A stretch of DNA of 64,000 nucleotides from Streptomyces ortus. GTDB taxonomy: Bacteria; Actinomycetota; Actinomycetes; Streptomycetales; Streptomycetaceae. The translations under genes and the position numbers were made by a program. The stretch covers positions 7,904,118 through 7,968,117 of the forward strand of contig NZ_JAIFZO010000002.1 of NCBI RefSeq assembly GCF_026341275.1, in the 5' to 3' direction. The notes below the pieces were generated by a model that saw nothing but the letters and a program-made list of their open reading frames with translations, made no database searches and had not been told where the DNA came from. Shown in pieces: positions 9,473 through 17,208 of the stretch (position 1 is the first letter of the stretch; each line of letters starts with the position of its first letter).

Positions 9473-10498
9473 GTGCGGGTGTCGTTCGCGGCCGTCGGAC
9501 TGCTGGTCCTCCTCGTCGCCGTCATGGTGGTGGCGGTGAGCATCGGCGCGGTGAACATCCCCCTGGCCGACGTCTGGTCGGTCCTCCTGCACCACGCCAC
9601 CGGCCGCGGAGCCACCGGCGACCCGGGGCTGGACCAGATCGTGTGGACGTTCCGAGCACCCCGCGTCGCCCTGGCGGCCCTGGTCGGCGCGGGACTCGCC
9701 GTCGCGGGCGCGGTCCTCCAGACCCTGGTCTCCAACCCGCTCGCCGACCCCGTCGTGCTGGGCTTCTCGTACGGGGCCTCCCTGGGCGCCGTGCTGGTCA
9801 TCACCCTCGGCGGTGCCGCCCTCGGTGGACTGGGCGGACTGGGGGTGTCCGGCGCGGCGTTCGTCGGCGCACTGGCGGCAGGGGCCCTGGTCTTCGCCCT
9901 CGGGCGGCGTCGCGGCCGACTGGCCCCCACCCGGCTCGTCCTGGCCGGGGTCGCGGTCGGGTACGTCCTGCTGTCGCTGACCAGCTTCGTCCAGTTGCTG
10001 GCGACCCCCACCGAACTGCGTACGGTGATGTTCTGGATGCTCGGCAGCGTCGCGGGCGCCCAGTGGGACCAACTGCCCACCGTCACCGCGGTGGTCCTGG
10101 CGAGCACCGTCCTGCTCACCCTGTTCGGGCGGCGGCTCAACGCCCTGCTGGCCGGTGACGAGTCCGCCACCGCTCTCGGCGTGGACGTCGACCGGCTGCG
10201 CGCCGTCCTTCTGGTGATCAGCGCACTGCTCACCGGCACCGTCATCGCGGTCGCGGGCGGGGTCGGCTTCGTCGGCCTGATGATCCCGCACCTGGTCCGG
10301 CTCACCACGGGGGCCGATCACCGCAGACTGCTGCCCCTGACCGCGCTCCTCGGCGCGGTCTACCTCGTGGCCGTCGACCTGCTCTCCCGCACCCTCACCC
10401 GCCCGAACGAACTGCCGCTCGGCATCCTCACCGCCCTGCTCGGCGCCCCGTTCTTCCTGTGGCTGCTGCGCCGCAGCACGAGCCTGGACAGCGCATGA
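9473..10498 (+). CDS. FecCD-family ABC transporter permease
   Basis: About 341 residues with roughly ten hydrophobic helices. Hallmarks are the segment around 57-97 (RAPRVALAALVGAGLAVAGA then SNPLADPVVLGFSYGA) and the coupling region GFVGLMIPHLVR. No ATG is available at the right place; GTG 9473 gives the usual family length (GTG 9479 is the alternative), and the gene is probably translated by coupling to the lipoprotein stop 17 bases earlier. The open frame reaches further upstream only as a shadow of the lipoprotein gene. It forms the membrane channel for the metallophore complex. Confidence 0.88.
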   Translation: MRVSFAAVGLLVLLVAVMVVAVSIGAVNIPLADVWSVLLHHATGRGATGDPGLDQIVWTFRAPRVALAALVGAGLAVAGAVLQTLVSNPLADPVVLGFSYGASLGAVLVITLGGAALGGLGGLGVSGAAFVGALAAGALVFALGRRRGRLAPTRLVLAGVAVGYVLLSLTSFVQLLATPTELRTVMFWMLGSVAGAQWDQLPTVTAVVLASTVLLTLFGRRLNALLAGDESATALGVDVDRLRAVLLVISALLTGTVIAVAGGVGFVGLMIPHLVRLTTGADHRRLLPLTALLGAVYLVAVDLLSRTLTRPNELPLGILTALLGAPFFLWLLRRSTSLDSA

Positions 10499-11307
10499 AA
10501 CTGACCGTCGACCGACTCCGCGTCACCCTGGACCGCGAGCCGATCCTCCGCGAGGCGAGCCTGGAGGCCGCCCCGGGCGACGTCGTCGGGCTCGTGGGCC
10601 CCAACGGCAGTGGCAAATCGACCCTGTTGCGCACGGTCTACCGCTCGCTGCGGCCCGCCGGGGGAGTGGTCCGGGTGGGCGGCGACGACGTCTGGGAGCT
10701 GTCGTCCAGGACGGCCGCCCGCCGCACCGCGGCCGTGCTCCAGGACGCCGCCACGACGACCGGCCTGAAGGTGACCGAGATCGTCGCCCTCGGCCGGACG
10801 CCCCACCACGGTCTGCTGGACAGGGACGGCACCGAGGACCACCGGGCGGTGGCCGAGGCGGTCGACCGCTGCGGGGTCGGGCCCTTCGCGGACCGGGACT
10901 ACGCCACCCTGTCCGGCGGCGAACGCCAGCGTGTCCTGCTGGCCCGCGCGCTCGCCCAGCAGCCACGCCTGCTGGTCCTGGACGAACTCACCAACCACCT
11001 GGACATCCGCGCCCGGTTCGAACTGCTCGACCTCATCCGCAGCACGGGGATCACCACCCTGGCGGTCCTGCACGACCTCGACCTGGCCGCCCGGCTCTGC
11101 GACCGTCTCGTCGTGCTCCACGAGGGCGCGGTGGTGGCGGCGGGTCCGGTCCTGGAGGTTCTGACGCCGCAGCTGCTGCGCGAGGTCTTCGGCGTACAGG
11201 GCGGGACGGAGAGACACGCGGACGGCGTCGTGCGCATCACGTACGCGGCCAGGCCACTCGCCCCGCGGCCGGGAGAAGTGGGGGGTCCGCGGGGCGAGAG
11301 TTCCTGA
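10495..11307 (+). CDS. FecE-type ABC transporter ATPase
   Basis: 270 residues. Walker A GPNGSGKST is at about 39-47, the signature LSGGERQRV follows in the second half, and Walker B reads LLVLDELTNHLD, where the common proline of DEPTNHLD is replaced by leucine. A switch histidine lies in VLHDLD. The ATG overlaps the permease stop (ATGA at 10495-10498). It energises uptake by the preceding permease and ends the metallophore operon; downstream DNA is on the other strand and largely decayed. Confidence 0.9.
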   Translation: MKLTVDRLRVTLDREPILREASLEAAPGDVVGLVGPNGSGKSTLLRTVYRSLRPAGGVVRVGGDDVWELSSRTAARRTAAVLQDAATTTGLKVTEIVALGRTPHHGLLDRDGTEDHRAVAEAVDRCGVGPFADRDYATLSGGERQRVLLARALAQQPRLLVLDELTNHLDIRARFELLDLIRSTGITTLAVLHDLDLAARLCDRLVVLHEGAVVAAGPVLEVLTPQLLREVFGVQGGTERHADGVVRITYAARPLAPRPGEVGGPRGESS

Positions 11308-11316
11308 ACGTGCCTG

Positions 11317-11469
11317 TCAGCAGCTGTAGTTGACCAGCTTGAACGAGGCGTAGTGGTCCGATGTGTAGTAGTCCTCCCGGACTTCCTCACCGGTGACGAT
11401 GCGACGGGCACCGCGCGTGGAGGAGCCGGGCGTGATCACCGTGTACTCGTGGAAGTAATGATTGATTCC
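11317..11469 (-). pseudogene. C-terminal relic of a guanyl-specific ribonuclease (RNase Sa family)
   Basis: Reading the minus strand gives about 50 residues ending in a stop at 11317-11319. They closely resemble the last half of Streptomyces RNase Sa, with HEYTVITPG, TRGARRIVTGEE and YYTSDHYASF. The catalytic Glu (HEY), Arg and His (DHY) equivalents are present. The signal peptide and N-terminal half are gone: an in-frame stop lies at 11482-11484 and the sequence upstream is unrelated. It cannot make a folded enzyme. It lies beside the truncated thioredoxin gene, so a rearrangement breakpoint probably lies between 11470 and 11645. Confidence 0.75.
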
Positions 11470-11490
11470 CTGGCGCTGTATCTATGCAGC

Positions 11491-11901
11491 TCAGGCCCTT
11501 TTTTCTTTGTGTGGTCGGGTGCGGGGTCGAATGCGGGTCGAATCGGAGTGACGATTACTTGAATAATCGCCCGACTGCTGTCCGTCACTTACGGTTCGGT
11601 ACGGGGCATTGCTCGGTTTGTTGCTGCGGTGCTTGATTGCAGCGATGGACGTCACGCCGTACTTCTGGGCGATCGCGGGGTTCTCGTCGATGTTCAGCTT
11701 GACGACCTCGATCGCGTCGCCGTGCTCGGCCGCTATCGCCTCCAGGGACGGTGCGATCTGGCGGCACGGGCCACACCAGGGTGCCCAGAAATCGACGAGG
11801 ACGGGCTTGCCGCTCTTGAGGACGTCCTTGAGCGCGGCGGTGTAACCCGAGGGGCCCGAATCGATGACGATGACCTCGCGGACGTCCGTACTGGTGCTCA
11901 T
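11491..11901 (-). pseudogene. Thioredoxin with its C-terminal third replaced
   Basis: The start at 11901 overlaps the arsC stop, as expected in an arsC-trx pair. The first 85 residues or so are a normal thioredoxin with WCGPC and the segment NPAIAQKYGVTSI. The conserved cis-proline (SIPT) and the last strand and helix are then missing, replaced by about 45 unrelated polar residues to a stop at 11491. Without the cis-Pro loop it is unlikely to serve as reductant for the arsenate reductase. The break at about 11640 is the same scar that truncates the RNase relic. Confidence 0.72.
11552..11569. repeat. Small inverted repeat in the relic region
   Basis: CGATTA-CTTGAA-TAATCG, 6-base arms with a 6-base spacer, in a locally AT-richer stretch inside the extra tail of the broken thioredoxin frame. 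It may mark imported DNA or a short end repeat; no function is assigned. Confidence 0.4.
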
Positions 11902-12311
11902 GCCTGCGGCCCCGGCGCGATCTCCTTGATGAGGCCCTCGACCAGCAGCTTGATCTCGTCCCGGATCGGGCGAACGGCCTCGACGCCCTGGCCGGCCGGG
12001 TCGTCGAGCTGCCAGTCCAGATATCGCTTGCCGGGGAAGACGGGGCAGGTGTCGCCGCAGCCCATCGTGATGCAGACGTCCGACTCCTTGACCGCGTCCA
12101 CGGTGAGCATCTTCGGCACCTCGGCGGAGATGTCGATGCCGACCTCGCGCATGGCCTCGACCGCGGCCGGGTTGACGTCGGCGCCCGGGTTGGATCCGGC
12201 GGAGCGGACCTCGACGCGGTCCCCGGCCAGGTGGGTCAGCCACGCGGCGGCCATCTGGGATCGGCCTGCGTTGTGGACGCAGACGAACAGCACGGAGGGC
12301 TTGTCGGACAT
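11898..12311 (-). CDS. arsC: Arsenate reductase, LMW phosphatase-like, thioredoxin-coupled type
   Basis: 137 residues from ATG 12311; an upstream in-frame ATG at 12341 lacks a ribosome site. The P-loop CVHNAGRS (C-x5-R) near the N-terminus and the later cysteine segment MGCGDTCPV provide the thiols of the reductase cycle. It reduces arsenate to arsenite for export by Acr3. It is divergent from arsR and overlaps the broken thioredoxin downstream, so another cellular reductant would be needed. Confidence 0.92.
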   Translation of the reverse strand: MSDKPSVLFVCVHNAGRSQMAAAWLTHLAGDRVEVRSAGSNPGADVNPAAVEAMREVGIDISAEVPKMLTVDAVKESDVCITMGCGDTCPVFPGKRYLDWQLDDPAGQGVEAVRPIRDEIKLLVEGLIKEIAPGPQA

Positions 12312-12382
12312 CAGGGTGTCTCTCTTGTCTCGCGAAGACATCAGGCGCGACTGACTTCAGTGCCTGGTGGTGTCAGCCACCA

Positions 12383-12400
12383 CTGATATGAAAGTATCAG
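12383..12400. promoter_or_regulatory. Probable ArsR operator
   Basis: CTGATA-TGAAAG-TATCAG is a perfect 6-base-arm dyad ending 3 bases before the first arsR start codon, in the 92-base arsC/arsR divergent region. A second weaker pair, TCAG-N6-CTGA, overlaps its left side. Position and symmetry suggest that ArsR represses both transcription units here until arsenite binds. Confidence 0.65.
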
Positions 12401-12403
12401 TAC

Positions 12404-12712
12404 ATGATGACGTCAGTCGACACTGACCTGATCCGGGTTCTGGCGGACCCGCTCAGGCTGCAAATCGTGACTCTGCTCGCCAAAGAGACGCTGTGCACCA
12501 CCCACCTCGTGGAGGAGACCGGTGCTCGGCAGACCAACCTCTCCAACCATCTGAAAGTGCTGCGCGAGGCCGGCGTCGTCGAGACGGAGCCGTGCGGCCG
12601 CTACACGTACTACAAGATCCGCCCGGACGTCATCGCATCCCTCGCCGGTCGGTTCGCCGACCTGGCCGAGTCCGCTCGCAACGCCGCCGACAACAAGAGG
12701 GCCTGTCCGTGA
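12404..12712 (+). CDS. arsR: ArsR-family arsenite-responsive repressor
   Basis: 102 residues with a winged-helix DNA-binding region; the recognition helix is around TNLSNHLKVLREAGV (44-58). The classic CxC of E. coli ArsR is absent. Cysteines are C31 (ETLC), C64 (EPCGRY) and C101 (next to last residue), so the As(III) site must differ from the ELCVCDL type. ATG 12404 and ATG 12407 are both possible; the dyad directly upstream leaves no room for a ribosome site, suggesting leaderless translation. Its stop overlaps the GTG of the arsenite exporter. Confidence 0.9.
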   Translation: MMTSVDTDLIRVLADPLRLQIVTLLAKETLCTTHLVEETGARQTNLSNHLKVLREAGVVETEPCGRYTYYKIRPDVIASLAGRFADLAESARNAADNKRACP

Positions 12713-13821
12713 CTCCCGCCGAAGCACCCACGACCACCGCCGGGGAGCCCTCAGTCGTCGCGAAGCTGTCGACGCTCGACCGCTTCCTCGCCGTCTGGAT
12801 CCTCGCCGCCATGGCCCTCGGTCTGGGCCTCGGCAGGCTCATCCCCGGCCTGAACGACGCCCTCGCCAAGGTCGAGATCGGCGGCATCTCACTGCCCATC
12901 GCCGTCGGCTTGCTGATCATGATGTACCCGGTCCTGGCCAAAGTCCGATACGACAAGCTCGACGCCGTCACCGGCGACCGGAGGCTCATGGCCTCGTCAC
13001 TGGTCATCAACTGGATCATCGGCCCCGCGATCATGTTCGCGCTCGCCTGGATCTTCCTGCCGGACCTGCCCGAGTACCGCACCGGCCTGATCATCGTCGG
13101 GCTCGCCCGCTGCATCGCAATGGTCATCATCTGGAACGACCTCGCCTGCGGTGACCGCGAAGCCGCCGCGGTGCTTGTCGCGCTCAACTCGGTCTTCCAG
13201 GTTCTGGCGTTCGGCCTGCTCGGCTGGTTCTACCTCGATCTGCTGCCCGGCTGGCTCGGCCTCGGCGACGGCGAGCACCTCGACATCTCCATGTGGAAGA
13301 TCGCCCTGAACGTCGTCATCTTCCTCGGCGTCCCCCTCCTGGCAGGCTTCCTGACCCGTCGCATCGGAGAGAAGAAGCTCGGCCGCGAGAAGTACGAGTC
13401 CGGCTTCCTCCCGAAGATCGGCCCCTGGGCCCTGTACGGCCTGCTCTTCACGATCGTCATCCTCTTCGCCCTGCAGGGAAAGACGATCACCTCCCAGCCG
13501 CTGGACGTGGTCCGCATCGCGCTTCCGCTGCTCGTGTACTTCGCGGTCATGTGGTTCGGTACCTTCGCCCTCGGCAAGGTGATCGGCCTCGCGTACGACC
13601 GTACGGCGACGCTCGCCTTCACGGCGGCCGGCAACAACTTCGAGCTGGCCATCGCGGTAGCCATCGCCACCTTCGGCGTCACCTCCGGACAGGCGCTGTC
13701 GGGTGTCGTCGGCCCGCTCATCGAGGTGCCGGTCCTTATCGCACTCGTGTACGTATCCCTGGCCTGGCGACGGAAGTTCAGCGACGACCGGCAACTGACG
13801 GCTGCTTCGCGGGAGAGCTGA
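12709..13821 (+). CDS. acr3: Arsenite efflux permease, Acr3 family
   Basis: 370 residues from GTG 12709 (GTGA overlap with arsR), with about ten membrane helices. The conserved helix segment WNDLACGD carries the cysteine typical of Acr3 proteins, and AAGNNFELAIAVAIA is another family mark. It exports arsenite made by ArsC using the membrane potential. The open frame extends upstream inside arsR but is a shadow there. A 36-codon frame and an ArsO-like relic follow on the same strand. Confidence 0.93.
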   Translation: MTPAEAPTTTAGEPSVVAKLSTLDRFLAVWILAAMALGLGLGRLIPGLNDALAKVEIGGISLPIAVGLLIMMYPVLAKVRYDKLDAVTGDRRLMASSLVINWIIGPAIMFALAWIFLPDLPEYRTGLIIVGLARCIAMVIIWNDLACGDREAAAVLVALNSVFQVLAFGLLGWFYLDLLPGWLGLGDGEHLDISMWKIALNVVIFLGVPLLAGFLTRRIGEKKLGREKYESGFLPKIGPWALYGLLFTIVILFALQGKTITSQPLDVVRIALPLLVYFAVMWFGTFALGKVIGLAYDRTATLAFTAAGNNFELAIAVAIATFGVTSGQALSGVVGPLIEVPVLIALVYVSLAWRRKFSDDRQLTAASRES

Positions 13822-13931
13822 TGGCCATCGAGCCGCCGGTACGCCGACTGCTATGCGGTGTCTGCGCCGCGGCCCACCGTGCTCATACGGAGTGCTGCCC
13901 TCAGACCGCCGACTCCATCTTCACCTCGTAG
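13821..13931 (+). CDS. Possible 36-residue Cys/His-rich microprotein in the ars operon
   Basis: ATG 13821 overlaps the acr3 stop (TGATG), and its TAG overlaps the GTG of the ArsO-like relic (TAGTG), so it sits in the operon with coupling geometry at both ends. It has C12-x2-C15-x3-H19-x2-H22-x2-C25-C26, which looks like a metal or metalloid ligand set. No family is recognised. A chance open frame is quite possible at this length. Confidence 0.35.
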   Translation: MAIEPPVRRLLCGVCAAAHRAHTECCPQTADSIFTS

Positions 13932-14164
13932 TGAGCGAGCAGCGCACGCTGGTGGTGATCGGTGGCGGTGGTCAGTCCGGGCTCGCGGCCGGCTACCACC
14001 TGTGTCTCCGGGGCGCACGGGAACACATGGGACGTGTATGCAGGGCCCGCCTGCGGCGGTGGATCCTCGAACCGCCGCAGTGCCGTGGGATGCGGCAGTG
14101 GCCGGACGCGGTGACGGGACGCGGTGACGGGACGGTCCGGCGGGGAGGATCGGGTGCCAGCTGA
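13931..14164 (+). pseudogene. N-terminal relic of an ArsO-like flavin monooxygenase
   Basis: From GTG 13931 the translation starts with a strand, the dinucleotide loop GGGGQSGLAAG and a YHL helix, the usual beginning of ArsO-type FAD/NADPH monooxygenases found in Streptomyces ars clusters. Similarity stops after about 30 residues (near 14020), and the frame runs through arginine-rich low-quality sequence to a stop at 14164. The remaining 300-odd residues of the enzyme are absent. Confidence 0.6.
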
Positions 14165-14639
14165 TCCCGGCGCGGGAGCAGCACGAAGGACGGCCCGGGC
14201 GGGCGCCGAGGACTGACCGATACCGTGCCGCGACAGCAGACGGGACGGGTACGACGGACATGCCGTACGTCGCCGCCAGTGAGGTGCCGGGCGCGTGGAA
14301 GCGGAGGTCATCGCGGAGGGCGCGCACGTCTCCTTATCCCTGCGCGTGGACGGCCCCCCCAGACAGAAGCGGCGACGCCTCCGTTCCTGTGGCGTACGGT
14401 GCTCCGTCCCATGTCGTCGAGGGCCTTCTGGCCCGGCAGCCCGCGGACGGTCCGGACACCCCGCACCGCGGGCGAAGCGATGCCCACGACGGCGGCCGTG
14501 TGGACAATCGCGTCGTCATCCGGCCGCCGCTGTCGGCGGTGGTCTGGGGCAGGCCGACGGAGAGGCTCTGTCCCGGAGCCTCTCCCCGGAGGGACCGTGG
14601 AGTCACCTGCGATCGCTCTGCGCGTTGGGCGGCGGTCTC
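14165..14639. other. Decayed region, no supportable gene
   Basis: Six frames show only overlapping arginine-, proline- and serine-rich open frames with no conserved motif. The stretch follows the ArsO-like relic and precedes the broken deazaflavin reductase, so it is most likely remnant DNA. Just before it (about 14102-14133) GACGCGGTGACGG is tandemly repeated. Confidence 0.5.
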
Positions 14640-15056
14640 CGGGCTCGGCAGGCCCATGCACGCGCAGAGGCGGCGGGCTGTCCGGGGTTGCCGGTGTGTG
14701 TACGCGGCCATGATCTCGGCGCCTTCTCTGGGAGAAAAGAAGTCGGCGGTGACGGCGTGCGGGCTGTTGCTGAGGCGGCGGAGGGTCTTCGACTGCTCGC
14801 GGGGATACCGGTACCAGTCGGCCTGTGACCCGAACCCGGAGGCTTCGATCCAGGTGCAGGCGTTGGGATCGCAGGCCACCGACTCCAGGACCACCATGCG
14901 GTCCAGGCCGCTGACACAGCCGACGCGGAGCAGAAGCCGCCGCTTTCCGAAGAGGGCTCCAGTCCCACGTGGGGAGGAGGATTGGTAGCCGCGCGACCAG
15001 GCGCCCCCATCCGCTGGGGAGGCGGGCCGGCGGGGTGTGGCGTTTTCGCGCGTCAT
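14640..15056 (-). pseudogene. Decayed deazaflavin-dependent nitroreductase (DUF385 family)
   Basis: Start ATG 15056 follows a good GGAGGG (minus strand, about 15065-15070). Recognisable blocks are FGKRRLLL, GLDRMVVLESVACDP, ASGFGSQADWYR, HAVTADFFSPREGAEIMAAY and HPRTARRLCACMG in family order (the fourth reads HAVTADFF then SPREGAEIMAAY). A stretch near 14960-15010 matches the family only in another frame (VARLPILL), implying two compensating frameshifts. The tail after about 14640 no longer resembles the family. F420-dependent reductase function is probably lost. Confidence 0.6.
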
Positions 15057-15132
15057 GGCCGCCCTCCATGGGAAACACCGGCCTTCGGCTTCAATCCGGT
15101 AAAAGGTTGAGGTTGAAAGCAGTGCACCACTA

Positions 15133-15153
15133 ACCTTTGCATAGTCTAAAGGT
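15133..15153. promoter_or_regulatory. Operator-like dyad upstream of the second rpoA (site 1)
   Basis: Arms ACCTTT (15133-15138) and AAAGGT (15148-15153) flank a 9-base centre GCATAGTCT. The inner 16-mer CTTTGCATAGTCTAAA recurs exactly at 17131-17146. It lies about 316 bases before the alpha subunit gene. A preceding AAAGGTT at 15102-15108 may form a second half-site. Confidence 0.55.
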
Positions 15154-15469
15154 AGGGAGGGGGAGGCATGGAGAGGCGCGGGGCCGCTCTCGTAGTACTG
15201 CGACCGTCGAGTACGTCATGAACGGCAGGAAGCCGGCATCGAGCCGGACCGTGCTGTCCTGGATGCCGGTGGTACCGATGGGTGCGGTGACGGACATCCG
15301 GGCCGGGTCGGGGCGACGACCGGTCTGTGCGGGCGCACCGGTGCAGTCACGTCATCGTCATCGGCTCGCTGACGGCGCGGACAAGGAGGGAGGCAAGAAG
15401 GAACAGATGCGAGCGTCGTAACGTCCGCGGCTTCACGCAGCGGCGCCAAACCACTGGAGGCAACACCCT
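15154..15469. other. Leader region of the second rpoA
   Basis: About 316 bases between the dyad and the rpoA start. No convincing gene is visible. The last part carries GGAGG at 15456-15460, nine bases before the GTG start at 15470. Confidence 0.5.
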
Positions 15470-16411
15470 GTGCTGATCGCTCAGCGTCCCTCGTTGACCG
15501 AAGAGGTCGTCGACGAGTTCCGTTCCCGGTTCGTGATCGAGCCGCTGGAGCCGGGCTTCGGCTACACCCTCGGCAACTCGCTCCGTCGTACGCTCCTCTC
15601 CTCGATCCCCGGTGCCGCTGTCACCAGCATCGGGATCGACGGTGTCCTGCACGAGTTCACCACCGTGCCGGGCGTCAGGGAGGATGTCACCGACCTGATC
15701 CTCAACATCAAGCAGCTGGTCGTCTCCTCGGAGCACGACGAGCCGGTTGTGGTGTACCTGCGCAAGCAGGGCCCGGGTCTGGTCACCGCAGCCGACATCT
15801 ACCTGCGGGCCGGTGTCGAGGTGCACAACCCCGACCTCGTCCTCGCCACGCTCAACGGCAAGGGCAAGCTGGAGATGGAGCTGACCGTCGAGCGCGGTCG
15901 CGGTTACGTCTCCGCCGTGCAGAACAAGCAGGTCGGTCAGGAGATCGGGCGCATCCCGGTCGACTCGATCTACTCGCCCGTTCTCAAGGTCACGTACAAG
16001 GTCGAGGCGACGCGTGTCGAGCAGCGCACCGACTTCGACAAGCTGATCGTCGACGTCGAGACCAAGCAGGCCATGCGTCCCCGTGACGCCATGGCGTCGG
16101 CCGGTAAGACCCTGGTCGAGCTGTTCGGTCTGGCGCGCGAGCTCAACATCGACGCCGAGGGCATCGACATGGGCCCGTCCCCGACGGACGCCGCCCTCGC
16201 CGCCGAGCTGGTGATGCCGATCGAGGAGCTCGAGCTCACCGTTCGGTCGTACAACTGCCTCAAGCGTGAGGGCATCCACTCCGTGAGTGAGCTCGTCGCC
16301 CGCTCCGAGGCCGACCTGCTCGACATCCGCAACTTCGGTGCGAAGTCGATCGACGAGATCAAGGCCAGGCTGGGCGACATGGGCCTGGCCCTGAAGGACA
16401 GCCAGCCCTGA
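15470..16411 (+). CDS. rpoA: Second RNA polymerase alpha subunit (RpoA paralogue, tail-less)
   Basis: 313 residues, nearly collinear with Streptomyces RpoA: N-terminal dimerisation domain (NSLRRTLLSS), then the C-terminal domain with the DNA-contact segment LTVRSYNCLKREGI and NFGAKSIDEIK. The acidic tail of about 27 residues that I remember at the end of normal Streptomyces RpoA is missing; the protein ends DSQP. Other apparent changes are SIGIDGV for the usual SIRIDGV and AADIYLRAG where AADIAPPAG is usual. GTG 15470 has GGAGG nine bases upstream. No rpsK, rpsD or rplQ is adjacent, so this is not the canonical locus. It probably assembles into RNA polymerase as a variant subunit. Confidence 0.93.
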   Translation: MLIAQRPSLTEEVVDEFRSRFVIEPLEPGFGYTLGNSLRRTLLSSIPGAAVTSIGIDGVLHEFTTVPGVREDVTDLILNIKQLVVSSEHDEPVVVYLRKQGPGLVTAADIYLRAGVEVHNPDLVLATLNGKGKLEMELTVERGRGYVSAVQNKQVGQEIGRIPVDSIYSPVLKVTYKVEATRVEQRTDFDKLIVDVETKQAMRPRDAMASAGKTLVELFGLARELNIDAEGIDMGPSPTDAALAAELVMPIEELELTVRSYNCLKREGIHSVSELVARSEADLLDIRNFGAKSIDEIKARLGDMGLALKDSQP

Positions 16412-17130
16412 TCCGTGGTCGTGGAAGGGAATCGCTGCGTGGTCCGGACTTCCCTGGTGGAGTTGCTGCGCGCTGTCCGGGCGCCGCTGCGTTCCCAGGC
16501 CCGAAGAGGACATGTCGGCGTGCCGAAGGGATCGCCCGACCTGGCGGTCGCCGGCGCTGATATTCCGCTCACGAACTCGCCCGGCGGTTTGGCGGCAGCG
16601 CCGAGGTTCGCCTGTGCCGGTGCGCGGAATGTGCGTATGCCCGGCAGTCGGTCAACTACCGGTGTGTCGAAGGGGTGCTGAGAGCTACGGCCGGCGGCCC
16701 GGGACGGACAGCTGACGGCCGGGGCCGCACGGTGTGACCCGCTTCAACGAAGAACCCGCCCAGTTGGTCCCGGTGGCCCGTCCGCCGTGCAGCACGGCAG
16801 GTCCTCCGGATCTGGAGCAATGACCACGACCTGTCCGGGAGCGGTGGGAGGGGTGACGTCGTGCATGACGTCCATGCTGGCTCGTGGCCGTGCAGGCCGA
16901 CTCCGGAAAGGATCGCTGCAGCGCTGGCACTCGATCGACAGGGTGGCGGAGCGGGTCATGCAGCACCGCCCGCACCTTGCGCCTGGCGGTCAGCACCAAA
17001 TTCCCTACCGCGCGCCGCAGTCGGCAGTGAGTCCTCGGAGCGCAAGTCGCCGGTCCGAGTCTGTGCGGGGGCGGCGGACCGTTGACTCGATTCGATAAAG
17101 GCCTGGCTGAAAGCCCCTCGCCAGGGGGAT
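16412..17130. other. Long non-coding gap after the rpoA paralogue
   Basis: About 720 bases with only weak open frames and no recognisable domain. A 71-codon minus-strand frame at 16744-16959 with CxxC and CC is the best candidate but is not convincing. The gap ends at the second TTGCATA dyad before the PP2C gene. Confidence 0.45.
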
Positions 17131-17146
17131 CTTTGCATAGTCTAAA
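17131..17146. promoter_or_regulatory. Copy of the rpoA-upstream motif before the PP2C gene (site 2)
   Basis: CTTTGCATAGTCTAAA, identical over 16 bases to 15135-15150, 62 bases before the PP2C start. Its outer arms are less symmetric than in site 1. It is a possible operator for the MarR regulator encoded downstream, or a shared promoter element. Confidence 0.55.
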
Positions 17147-17208
17147 TTAGGAGCGGAAGTCTGTGGAGCAGGTGACTCCTACAGTCCCGGAGACCGCCGG
17201 AGGGTGTC

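Noticed and set aside
16744..16959. 71-codon minus-strand frame with CxxC and CC
   Set aside because: No ribosome site or recognised family; cysteine clusters are common by chance here.
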